From JBGTLW01 sp041743835 (GTDB lineage Bacteria > Planctomycetota > Phycisphaerae > Phycisphaerales > Phycisphaeraceae): a DNA stretch of 14,933 nucleotides. The position numbers and the translations under genes were made by a program. The notes under the pieces were generated by a model. The model saw only the letters and a list, made by a program, of their open reading frames with translations. It ran no database searches and had not been told where the DNA came from. Of this stretch, positions 6,578 to 12,144 are shown piece by piece. Within the stretch, counting starts at the first letter, position 1, and the number at the start of each line of letters is the position of its first letter. Location: the NCBI GenBank assembly GCA_041743835.1, contig JBGTLW010000165.1, positions 1 through 14,933 on the forward strand, written 5' to 3'.

Positions 6578-6600
6578 AGTCGGGCCAATCCAGCCCGATT
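6578..6600 (+). other. Second stem-loop before rplE
   Basis: TCGGGC (6580-6585) pairs with GCCCGA (6593-6598) around a 7-nt loop. The stem extends by a G-U (6579 with 6599) and an A-U (6578 with 6600). It ends 5 nt before the AAGGA SD of rplE. Confidence 0.5.
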
Positions 6601-6619
6601 CGCGGAAGGAACGAATACC

Positions 6620-7192
6620 ATGACACCGCGACTAAAAGACCAATTCCAGCAGCAGGTCTGCGAGAAGATCAAGGCCGACTTCGGCATCACCAACCCGATG
6701 GCGTTGCCACGGCTTGAGAAGATCGTCGTGACCGTCGGCCTCGGCAAGCAGCTCGAAGGCACCAAGCTCAACGCCAACGCCCGCGAGCAGGTCATCGAAG
6801 ACCTCGCGCTCATCACCGGCCAAAAGCCCATCATGAAGCGGGCCAAGAAGTCGGTCGCCAACTTTAAGCTCCGGGCCGGCTACGAGGTCGGCGCGATGGT
6901 CACCCTGCGGGGCAACCGCATGTGGGAGTTCCTCGACCGACTCATCAGCCTCGCGATCCCCCGGATCAAGGACTTCCGTGGCCTCAAGGACACCAGCTTC
7001 GATGGCCGCGGCTCCTACGCCTTCGGCATCACCGAGCAGGGCATCTTCCCCGAGGTGGACATGGCCAACGCGAAGTTCACCCACGGCATGAACATCAACC
7101 TGGTCTTCCGTAACTCCACCGATCAGATCACCAAGCTTGCCCTCACCGAGATGGGCGTCCCGTTCCGTAAGCAGGAAGCAAAGAACAACTGA
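6620..7192 (+). CDS. rplE: 50S ribosomal protein L5 (uL5)
   Basis: L5 binds 5S rRNA with L18 and forms part of the central protuberance and its bridge to S13. The 190-residue product has MALPRLEKIVVTVGLGK near residue 27. Further on it has TGQKPIMKRAKKSVANFKLR, GNRMWEFLDRLISLAIPRIK and GITEQGIFPEVD. The length is slightly above the common 179 aa. ATG 6620 has AAGGA at 6606-6610, nine bases upstream. An in-frame ATG at 6560 lies inside the spacer hairpin and is rejected. Confidence 0.97.
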   Translation: MTPRLKDQFQQQVCEKIKADFGITNPMALPRLEKIVVTVGLGKQLEGTKLNANAREQVIEDLALITGQKPIMKRAKKSVANFKLRAGYEVGAMVTLRGNRMWEFLDRLISLAIPRIKDFRGLKDTSFDGRGSYAFGITEQGIFPEVDMANAKFTHGMNINLVFRNSTDQITKLALTEMGVPFRKQEAKNN

Positions 7193-7218
7193 CCCCACGG
7201 GGTAAGGACCGAATCGAT

Positions 7219-7488
7219 ATGGCATCCAAATCCACCATCGAACGCAACAAGAAGGTCGCCGCGACGGTCGCCAAATACGCCGACCTCAGGCACCAGCTCA
7301 AGAAGGACGGCGACTACGCGGGCCTGCAGATGCTGCCCCGCAACGCCAGCCCCACCCGTGTGCGAAACCTCTGCGCCCTGACCGGCCGCAGCCGCAGCGT
7401 GTACCGCAAGTTCAAGATCTCACGCATCAAGCTCCGCGAGCTTGCCCTCGAAGGCAAGATCCCGGGGATGCGGAAGGCGTCCTGGTAA
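7219..7488 (+). CDS. rpsN: 30S ribosomal protein S14 (uS14), zinc-independent type
   Basis: S14 is a late-assembly protein of the 30S head. The 89-residue product has the C-terminal family signature KFKISRIKLRELALEGKIPG followed by MRKASW, and LPRNASPTRVRNLCALTGRS ahead of it. There is no CXXC pair, so it is the zinc-free, longer form rather than the 61-aa zinc-binding form. ATG 7219 is preceded by AAGGA at 7204-7208, 10 nt away. It follows rplE after only 26 nt. Confidence 0.97.
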   Translation: MASKSTIERNKKVAATVAKYADLRHQLKKDGDYAGLQMLPRNASPTRVRNLCALTGRSRSVYRKFKISRIKLRELALEGKIPGMRKASW

Positions 7489-7498
7489 CAAAGCAATG

Positions 7499-7532
7499 GC
7501 CCCGGCTCCAGGCAATACACCTGAGGCGGGGT
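7499..7532 (+). other. Imperfect stem-loop after rpsN
   Basis: CCCC (7500-7503) with GGGG (7528-7531) and CAGG (7509-7512) with CCTG (7520-7523) form two helical segments. They are joined by C-G, G-C and U-G pairs, with one bulge and one mismatch, around a 7-nt loop. It is plausible but imperfect. Confidence 0.35.
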
Positions 7533-7557
7533 GGGATTGAAGAACCGAACTTAAGTA

Positions 7558-7585
7558 GCTCCAAGCTCACAGCTCAAGGCAGAAA
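7558..7585 (+). repeat. Heptamer array before rpsH
   Basis: Four in-phase 7-nt units: GCTCCAA (7558-7564), GCTCACA (7565-7571), GCTCAAG (7572-7578) and GCAGAAA (7579-7585), then CAA and the rpsH ATG. AAGG at 7576-7579 is 9 nt before the start and is the likely SD. Confidence 0.65.
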
Positions 7586-7588
7586 CAA

Positions 7589-7990
7589 ATGTCCCTATCC
7601 GACCCCATCGCCGACATGCTTACGCGGATCCGCAACGCGGCGCGCAACAGCGCGAAGACCGTGGAGTGCCGCAACTCCAAGGTCTGCCGCGGTATCGCCC
7701 AGGTGCTACAGCACGAGGGCTACATCTCCGGCTACGACGTCGTCGAGACGATCGACAAGCAGGGGTCCATCCGCATCCAGCTCAAGTACGGCCCGGAAGG
7801 CGAGAAGCTGATCCACACCGTCGTCCGTGAGTCCAAGCCCGGCCGCCGTGTGTACACCCGCGTCCGCGACCTGCCCCGCCCGCTGGCTGGCCTGGGGATC
7901 GCCATCCTCACGACACCCAAGGGTGTGCTCTCGGATCGTCAGTGCCGCGACGAAAAGGTCGGCGGCGAGTTGCTCTGCACGGTGGAGTAA
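7589..7990 (+). CDS. rpsH: 30S ribosomal protein S8 (uS8)
   Basis: S8 is a primary 16S rRNA-binding protein of the central domain, and in E. coli it represses the spc operon by binding the rplE mRNA region. The 133-residue product starts MSLSDPIADMLTRIRNA, the family start. It carries VRDLPRPLAGLGIAILTTPK and ends DEKVGGELLCTVE. The length is normal. The start codon follows the GCTCANN array, which provides an AAGG SD. The gene sits between rpsN and rplF as usual. Confidence 0.98.
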   Translation: MSLSDPIADMLTRIRNAARNSAKTVECRNSKVCRGIAQVLQHEGYISGYDVVETIDKQGSIRIQLKYGPEGEKLIHTVVRESKPGRRVYTRVRDLPRPLAGLGIAILTTPKGVLSDRQCRDEKVGGELLCTVE

Positions 7991-8001
7991 GGAGCCAAAC
8001 C

Positions 8002-8022
8002 GGCGAGCCTTGAGCCAAAAGC
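8002..8022 (-). repeat. Inverted heptamer array after rpsH
   Basis: Read on the minus strand, three consecutive heptamers appear: GCTTTTG (8022-8016), GCTCAAG (8015-8009) and GCTCGCC (8008-8002). The array starts 12 nt after the rpsH stop and is in opposite orientation to the array before rplF. Confidence 0.55.
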
Positions 8023-8090
8023 CAAGGCAAGCCATACGGGAAAGCAACACGAGTTCTGACGCACCGCTTCAGAACGCATAGCTCAAGGCT
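8006..8090 (+). promoter_or_regulatory. Nested hairpin that could hide the rplF SD
   Basis: AGCCTTGAGC (8006-8015) is a perfect 10-bp complement of GCTCAAGGCT (8081-8090), which contains the only SD-like sequence of rplF, AAGG at 8085-8088. Inside this outer stem lies a perfect 7-bp hairpin, GTTCTGA (8053-8059) with TCAGAAC (8069-8075) and a 9-nt loop. The 5' arm lies 16-25 nt after the rpsH stop. Sequestration of the start region is an inference from base pairing only. Confidence 0.5.
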
Positions 8091-8094
8091 GAAC
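8081..8094 (+). repeat. Heptamer pair before rplF
   Basis: GCTCAAG (8081-8087) and GCTGAAC (8088-8094) are followed by ACA and the rplF ATG. This is the same ending as the array before rpsE. A diverged unit ACGCATA (8074-8080) lies in phase just upstream. Confidence 0.6.
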
Positions 8095-8097
8095 ACA

Positions 8098-8649
8098 ATG
8101 TCACGAATCGGAAAAAAACCCGTCCCCATCGCCAAGGGCGTGACCGTCAAGGTCAACCGCAACGAGGTGTCCGTCCAGGGCAAGCTCGGCACGCTGAACT
8201 ACACGCACCGCCCCGAGGTCTCGGTCAGTGTCAACGAAGCAGACGCCCAGGTCGAAATCGCCCGCAAGGGTGACTCCCGCACCGCCCGCGCGATGCATGG
8301 CCTGACCCGCTCGTTGATCGCCAACATGATCACCGGCGTGACCACCGGCTACAAGAAGGACCTCGAAATCAATGGCGTCGGTTGGAGCGCCGCGGTGCAG
8401 GGCCGCAAGGTCAACCTCAAGGTCGGCTTCGCGGATACCCGCGTGGTCCCGATCCCCGAGGGCGTCACCGTCGAGATCCAGGGCGGCACGAAGATCGCTG
8501 TCACCGGCGCGGACAAGCAGAAGGTCGGCCTGTGTGCCGCACAGATCCGCTCGCACCGCAAGCCCGAGCCCTACAACGCCAAGGGCATCAAGTACTCCGA
8601 CGAGGTCATCATCCGCAAGGCTGGCAAGGCCTTCGGCAGCGGCGGCTAA
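8098..8649 (+). CDS. rplF: 50S ribosomal protein L6 (uL6)
   Basis: L6 sits near the sarcin-ricin loop and the factor-binding site and is needed late in 50S assembly. The product has 183 residues and starts MSRIGKKPVPIAKGVTV. It comprises the usual two similar alpha/beta domains and ends with the L6 signature PEPYNAKGIKYSDEVIIRK (about residues 158-176). The length matches the family. AAGG at 8085-8088 in the heptamer array is the likely SD, 9 nt before ATG 8098, and may be held in a hairpin. Confidence 0.98.
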   Translation: MSRIGKKPVPIAKGVTVKVNRNEVSVQGKLGTLNYTHRPEVSVSVNEADAQVEIARKGDSRTARAMHGLTRSLIANMITGVTTGYKKDLEINGVGWSAAVQGRKVNLKVGFADTRVVPIPEGVTVEIQGGTKIAVTGADKQKVGLCAAQIRSHRKPEPYNAKGIKYSDEVIIRKAGKAFGSGG

Positions 8650-8668
8650 GCAAAGCCGCATCCAACAG

Positions 8669-8691
8669 GCCCCGGGCCGGTGGCTCGGGGC
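8669..8691 (+). other. 10-bp stem-loop after rplF
   Basis: GCCCCGGGCC (8669-8678) pairs with GGCTCGGGGC (8682-8691) around a GGT loop, with one G-U pair (8675 with 8685). It begins 20 nt after the rplF stop. No U-run follows. Confidence 0.6.
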
Positions 8692-8733
8692 GGCGGGCTT
8701 GATCCTTCAGGCCGCGCAAGTTCCCGTTTAATC

Positions 8734-8768
8734 GCTCCACGTTTATCGCTCACTGCTCAAGGCCACTA
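8734..8768 (+). repeat. Heptamer array before rplR
   Basis: Five in-phase units end 2 nt before the rplR ATG: GCTCCAC (8734-8740), a diverged GTTTATC, GCTCACT (8748-8754), GCTCAAG (8755-8761) and GCCACTA (8762-8768). AAGG at 8759-8762 serves as a candidate SD, 8 nt upstream of the start. Confidence 0.6.
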
Positions 8769-8770
8769 CC

Positions 8771-9127
8771 ATGGACAAAGTCAAAGCCAAACAGGCCAGC
8801 CGCACCCGCCGCAAGATCGGCATCCGCAAGCGTGTGTACGGGACAACGGGCAAGCCCCGGCTGTCGGTGTACCGCAGCTCCAAGCACATGTACGCGCAGG
8901 TGATCGACGACATGACCGGGACCACAGTCGCCTCGGCGAGCACGGTGGCGTCCAAGGCCGAGGTCAGCGCGAACATCGAGGCCGCGAAGCTGGTGGGCAC
9001 CGCGATCGCCAAGGCCGCGAAGTCGGCCGGTGTCAGCGAGGTCGCGTTCGACCGCAACGGGTTCCGATACCACGGCCGGGTCAAGGCCCTGGCCGACGCC
9101 GCCCGCGAGGGGGGTTTGAAGTTTTAA
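8771..9127 (+). CDS. rplR: 50S ribosomal protein L18 (uL18)
   Basis: L18 binds 5S rRNA and, with L5, anchors it in the central protuberance. The 118-residue product has the basic N-terminal tail with RTRRKIGIRKRVYGTTGKPR. The core LSVYRSSKHMYAQVIDD follows, and the family C-terminus FDRNGFRYHGRVKALADAAR is present. The length is normal. ATG 8771 follows the heptamer array. The gene lies between rplF and rpsE as in the standard spc order. Confidence 0.98.
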   Translation: MDKVKAKQASRTRRKIGIRKRVYGTTGKPRLSVYRSSKHMYAQVIDDMTGTTVASASTVASKAEVSANIEAAKLVGTAIAKAAKSAGVSEVAFDRNGFRYHGRVKALADAAREGGLKF

Positions 9128-9133
9128 GATCGC

Positions 9134-9155
9134 GGTGAGCGCTAAAGCCATGAGC
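9134..9155 (-). repeat. Inverted heptamer array after rplR
   Basis: On the minus strand GCTCATG (9155-9149) and GCTTTAG (9148-9142) are adjacent, and after one inserted base GCTCACC (9140-9134) follows. It begins 7 nt after the rplR stop. ATGAGC (9150-9155) can pair with GCTCAT (9191-9196) in the direct array ahead of rpsE. Confidence 0.45.
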
Positions 9156-9160
9156 ACCAA

Positions 9161-9211
9161 GCTCAAGGCGATCCAAGCTCACGGCTCCACGCTCATAGCT
9201 CAAGGCTGAAA
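9161..9211 (+). repeat. Heptamer array before rpsE
   Basis: This is the longest array. GCTCAAG (9161-9167) and GCGATCC (9168-9174) are followed by two bases, then five units in phase at 9177-9211: GCTCACG, GCTCCAC, GCTCATA, GCTCAAG and GCTGAAA. ACA and the rpsE ATG follow. AAGG at 9202-9205 lies 9 nt before the start. Confidence 0.7.
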
Positions 9212-9214
9212 ACA

Positions 9215-9922
9215 ATGGCTGAAAAACTCAGAGACAGAAACGAAGACACGGGCGGGCTTGAGTCGACGACCGTCGGCATCTTCCGCACCTCCAAGACCGT
9301 CAAGGGCGGGCGTAACTTCTCGTTCGCCGCGCTGGTCGTGGTCGGTGACCGCAACGGGAACGTGGGCATCGGTTATGGCAAGGGCCCCGGGGTCCCCGCC
9401 GGTATCGAGAAGGCCCAGAAGGACGCCAAGAAGAACATGTTCAAGGTCAATCTCAACAGCGGGACCATCCCGCACGAGATCAACGGCCGGTTCAAGGCTT
9501 CGAGCGTCCGGCTGATCCCCGCCGCCCCCGGCACGGGCGTCATCGCGGGCGGCACCGTCCGCGCCGTGTTGGAGATGGCTGGCGTGCACGACTGCCTGTC
9601 CAAGGCCTACGGCTCGACCAACAAGATCAACCTGTGCAAGGCCGTGGTCGAGGGCCTGCGTGGCCTGCGGACCCGCGAGTCGATCGCGACGCTGCGTGGT
9701 GTGGAGATCGCGGCTTCGGAGGTGGATGAGTTCCTCGCCGACAGCCGCAAGTCCATGGAAGCCGCGGAAGCCAAGTCCCCCAAGGTCCAGAAGACTGTCA
9801 AGGCCCCCAAGGCCAAGCCGGCCGAGCAGCCCGCAGAACAACCCGCCGAGGGAGCCAGCGACACCGCCACCGCCGTCGCTGAAGCCCCCGCCCCCGATTC
9901 CCCCGAAGCGTCCCAGGACTAA
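9215..9922 (+). CDS. rpsE: 30S ribosomal protein S5 (uS5) with long C-terminal tail
   Basis: S5 is a fidelity protein near the decoding centre and mRNA entry channel. The 235-residue product has the S5 double-stranded-RNA-binding-type domain: VKGGRNFSFAALVVVGDRNG, then NVGIGYGKGPGVPAGIEKAQ. A C-terminal domain with IPAAPGTGVIAGGTVRAVLE follows. It is far longer than the 160-170 aa norm. Residues about 179-202 are Lys/Ala-rich, and 203-235 are Ala/Pro/Glu-rich with no Lys or Arg, including AEQP repeated twice. L30 (rpmD), the usual next gene, is absent. Confidence 0.97.
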   Translation: MAEKLRDRNEDTGGLESTTVGIFRTSKTVKGGRNFSFAALVVVGDRNGNVGIGYGKGPGVPAGIEKAQKDAKKNMFKVNLNSGTIPHEINGRFKASSVRLIPAAPGTGVIAGGTVRAVLEMAGVHDCLSKAYGSTNKINLCKAVVEGLRGLRTRESIATLRGVEIAASEVDEFLADSRKSMEAAEAKSPKVQKTVKAPKAKPAEQPAEQPAEGASDTATAVAEAPAPDSPEASQD

Positions 9923-9944
9923 GCAAGCAATCAACCCCAACCGC

Positions 9945-9958
9945 CGGCCCTACGGCCG
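9945..9958 (+). other. Small stem-loop before rplO
   Basis: CGGCC (9945-9949) pairs with GGCCG (9954-9958) around a CTAC loop in the 60-nt rpsE-rplO spacer. This spacer is too short for a hidden rpmD gene. Confidence 0.35.
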
Positions 9959-9982
9959 CGCAGGTGAGCGGAGACCGCCGCC

Positions 9983-10429
9983 ATGATGATCCACGAAATT
10001 ACTGACAAGGTTGGCCGTTACAAGTCGCGCAAGCGCATCGGTCGAGGCCAGGGCTCAGGCACGGGCAAGACCTCCGGCCGCGGGCACAAGGGTGCCGGCT
10101 CCCGGTCGGGTTACTCCCGCAAGGCCGCCTACGAAGGCGGTCAGGTGCCGTTCTACACCCGCTTCCCCAAGCGTGGCTTCTCCAACGTGGCGTTCCGCAC
10201 GGAGTATGCCGTCGTCAACATCGCGGCACTCGACGCCCGCTTTGAAGACGGGGCCGAGGTCAACGCGGACATGCTCGTGAAGGTCGGCCTGGTCCGCGAT
10301 GGGAAGATGCCCATCAAGGTGCTGGGCACCGGCGAGACCAAGAAGAAGTTCACGGTGACCGCCGCCAAGTTCAGCGCGACCGCCAAGGAGAAGCTTGAGA
10401 AGGCCGGCGGGACCGTGACCCAGCAGTGA
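9983..10429 (+). CDS. rplO: 50S ribosomal protein L15 (uL15)
   Basis: L15 is a late-assembly 50S protein with a long glycine- and arginine-rich N-terminal arm threaded through 23S rRNA. The arm is visible as RKRIGRGQGSGTGKTSGRGH followed by KGAGSRSGYSRK. The globular domain ends with KVLGTGETKKKFTVTA and the helix EKLEKAGGTV. The length of 148 residues is normal. Two ATGs occur at 9983 and 9986; GGAG at 9970-9973 favours the first. It directly precedes secY, as in most bacteria. Confidence 0.98.
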   Translation: MMIHEITDKVGRYKSRKRIGRGQGSGTGKTSGRGHKGAGSRSGYSRKAAYEGGQVPFYTRFPKRGFSNVAFRTEYAVVNIAALDARFEDGAEVNADMLVKVGLVRDGKMPIKVLGTGETKKKFTVTAAKFSATAKEKLEKAGGTVTQQ

Positions 10430-10431
10430 GT

Positions 10432-10452
10432 GAAAAGCTCTGAGCCAAGTGC
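10432..10452 (-). repeat. Inverted heptamer array after rplO
   Basis: On the minus strand three heptamers run in phase: GCACTTG (10452-10446), GCTCAGA (10445-10439) and GCTTTTC (10438-10432). The array starts two bases after the rplO stop. It is imperfectly complementary to the direct array before secY. Confidence 0.45.
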
Positions 10453-10497
10453 TCGATGCCCACGCCCACACCAACACCCGCCTGATGTACGCCCGAA

Positions 10498-10525
10498 GCT
10501 CATTGCTCAAAGCTCAAAGCTAATT
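10498..10525 (+). repeat. Heptamer array before secY
   Basis: Four in-phase units: GCTCATT (10498-10504), GCTCAAA twice (10505-10518) and GCTAATT (10519-10525), followed by AC and the secY ATG. Unlike the arrays before rpsH, rplF and rpsE, it has no AAGG, so secY has no clear SD. Confidence 0.7.
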
Positions 10526-10527
10526 AC

Positions 10528-11970
10528 ATGCTCCAAGCCTTCCTGAACATCTGGCGGATCAAGGACCTTCGCAACAAGATCCTTTTCACGTTGGCGATGC
10601 TCGGCATCTACCGCATCGGGTTCTTTATCCCCTTGCCCGGCATCGACCAGGCCGCGCTCGCCAAGTTCGCCGAGGACGCCTCCGGCGGCGCGGTGGGCAA
10701 CCTGCTGCTGTACGTCCAGATCTTCACCGGCGGTGCGCTGGGCCAATCCACGATCTTCGGCCTGGGCATCATGCCCTACATCTCCGCCGCGATTATCTTC
10801 CAACTCCTGACCACGGTCAGTGAACGGCTCAAAGCCCTGCAGAAGGAAGGCCCGGCCGGGCGGCAGAAAATCACCGAGTACACACGCTACGCCACCGTCG
10901 GCCTGTGCCTCGTGCAGGCGGCTTTCTGGCTGTCCTTCCTCACCCGCAGCGGGCCGAACTCGCAGCCGCTGGTCTATGCCGAGTTCTTGGAGGGCGGGGG
11001 GGCGGTGCTGTTCTGGACCTGCGGCATCCTCGCGCTGACGGCCGGCACCACCTTCCTCATGTGGCTCGGTGAGCAGATCGACAAGTACGGCATCGGCAAC
11101 GGCATCTCGCTCATCATCACCGCGGGCATCATCGCCCAGATGGACGACGCGGTCATGATCCTGGTCCAGGGGTTCTCCGTGACCGGCGGGACCGGCGAGT
11201 TCAGCATCATGACGATCCTGTTCCTGGTTGCCTCGTTCATCGCGGTGACGGCCGGGGCCATCGTCATCACCCAGGGCCAGCGACGCATCCCCATCCAGCA
11301 GGCGAAACACACGCGTGGCCGGCGGGTGTATGGCGGGCAGCGTTCCTACCTGCCCCTGCGTGTGAACCACGGCGGCGTGATGCCCATCATCTTCGCCAGC
11401 TCGCTGATGATCTTCCCCTCCATGATCTTTGGTTACATGGCCAGCCCAGCCTACGCCCCCGGCGAGGATGCGGGCGGGTTCTTCAAGGGTTACTGGGGAG
11501 TCATCACGTTCCTGGATGACAACTTCAAGAACATGACCGGCTACCTCTATGCCGTGGTCTATATCGCCCTGATCTACTTCTTCGCGTACTTCTGGACCAC
11601 CGTCCAGTTCCAGCCCAAGGAAATGGCGACCCAGCTACGGGACAACGGCAGCTTTATCCCCGGCCTGCGCCCGGGGCCACGCACGGCCGACTACCTCGAA
11701 ACCGTCATGGAGCGGATCACCTACGTCGGTGCCGGGTTCCTGGCGATCATCGCGGTCATCCCCACGATTATCTCGGGGATGTTCGGCATCCCGTTCATCG
11801 TCACCCAGTTCCTGGGCGGTACGGGCCTGCTGATCGCGGTGAGCGTGATGCTCGACTTTGTGCAGCGGATCGAAGCGAACCTGTTGATGCGGAATTATCA
11901 GGGCTTCCTTGCCTCCGGCGAGGGTGGGAAAGGCCCACGGATCCGAGGCACCCGACATGGCGCGGTCTGA
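10528..11970 (+). CDS. secY: Protein translocase channel subunit SecY
   Basis: SecY forms the protein-conducting channel of the inner membrane with SecE and SecG, working with SecA and the ribosome. The 480-residue product has the ten hydrophobic segments expected of the family. Conserved blocks are YRIGFFIPLPGID near residue 28, LGIMPYISAAIIFQLL near 79 and EQIDKYGIGNGISLI near 182. YLPLRVNHGGVMPIIFASS precedes TM7. TTVQFQPKEMATQLRDNGSF and IPGLRPGPRTADYLE form the fifth cytoplasmic loop, and LLMRNYQGFL lies near the end. It is somewhat longer than the 430-445 aa norm, with extra residues in the loops near 145-157 and 309-333. It closes the spc cluster, and adk does not follow. Confidence 0.98.
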   Translation: MLQAFLNIWRIKDLRNKILFTLAMLGIYRIGFFIPLPGIDQAALAKFAEDASGGAVGNLLLYVQIFTGGALGQSTIFGLGIMPYISAAIIFQLLTTVSERLKALQKEGPAGRQKITEYTRYATVGLCLVQAAFWLSFLTRSGPNSQPLVYAEFLEGGGAVLFWTCGILALTAGTTFLMWLGEQIDKYGIGNGISLIITAGIIAQMDDAVMILVQGFSVTGGTGEFSIMTILFLVASFIAVTAGAIVITQGQRRIPIQQAKHTRGRRVYGGQRSYLPLRVNHGGVMPIIFASSLMIFPSMIFGYMASPAYAPGEDAGGFFKGYWGVITFLDDNFKNMTGYLYAVVYIALIYFFAYFWTTVQFQPKEMATQLRDNGSFIPGLRPGPRTADYLETVMERITYVGAGFLAIIAVIPTIISGMFGIPFIVTQFLGGTGLLIAVSVMLDFVQRIEANLLMRNYQGFLASGEGGKGPRIRGTRHGAV

Positions 11971-11998
11971 CCCCGCACCCCGGAAGTCCCCCCAGGAG

Positions 11999-12022
11999 TT
12001 CCCGCGGGAAGCTCCCCGGAGC
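11999..12022 (+). other. Two adjacent hairpins after secY
   Basis: A perfect 12-nt palindrome TTCCCGCGGGAA (11999-12010) is followed at once by GCTCC (12011-12015) and GGAGC (12018-12022). With adjusted loops each gives a short GC-rich stem. No U-run follows, so an intrinsic terminator is not well supported. The position between secY and the map promoter fits a transcription-unit boundary. Confidence 0.35.
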
Positions 12023-12055
12023 GGCAATCGGAAATCGCCCGGGAGAGTTGGCTTG

Positions 12056-12084
12056 TTGTTCGTCCGCGAGGATTGCGATATAAT
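12056..12084 (+). promoter_or_regulatory. Sigma70-type promoter upstream of map
   Basis: A perfect TATAAT (12079-12084) is preceded by TTGTTC (12056-12061) with the optimal 17-bp spacing; an alternative -35, TTGTTG at 12053-12058, gives 20 bp. The -35 matches only its TTG half. Such an A/T-rich hexamer stands out in this GC-rich sequence. The expected transcription start is about 12090-12092, giving a leader of about 54 nt before map. It would drive map through rpoA separately from the upstream genes. Confidence 0.65.
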
Positions 12085-12092
12085 GCTTGGCT

Positions 12093-12118
12093 CGCCCTAC
12101 CGTGCTGCGGTGGGGGCG
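12093..12118 (+). promoter_or_regulatory. Hairpin at the 5' end of the map leader
   Basis: ACCG (12099-12102) pairs with CGGT (12108-12111) around a TGCTG loop. The stem continues with T-G and three C-G pairs, a bulged G (12116) and two more pairs out to 12093/12118. If transcription starts near 12091, the mRNA would begin with this stem, a placement that often stabilises transcripts. It ends before the AAGGA SD of map. Confidence 0.4.
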
Positions 12119-12144
12119 ACACGCTCGGGAAAGGATGGCCACTG

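Noticed and set aside
4627..10525. Heptamer arrays as a CRISPR array
   Set aside because: Units are 7 nt with no spacers between them, and no cas genes are present.
10507..11370. Minus-strand open frame over the 5' half of secY
   Set aside because: It has the composition of an antisense translation of membrane-protein codons, and secY is unambiguous on the other strand.
12073..12144. TTG-initiated extension of Map
   Set aside because: It overlaps the TATAAT hexamer and leader hairpin, and lacks family homology. The AAGGA-supported ATG at 12145 fits better.
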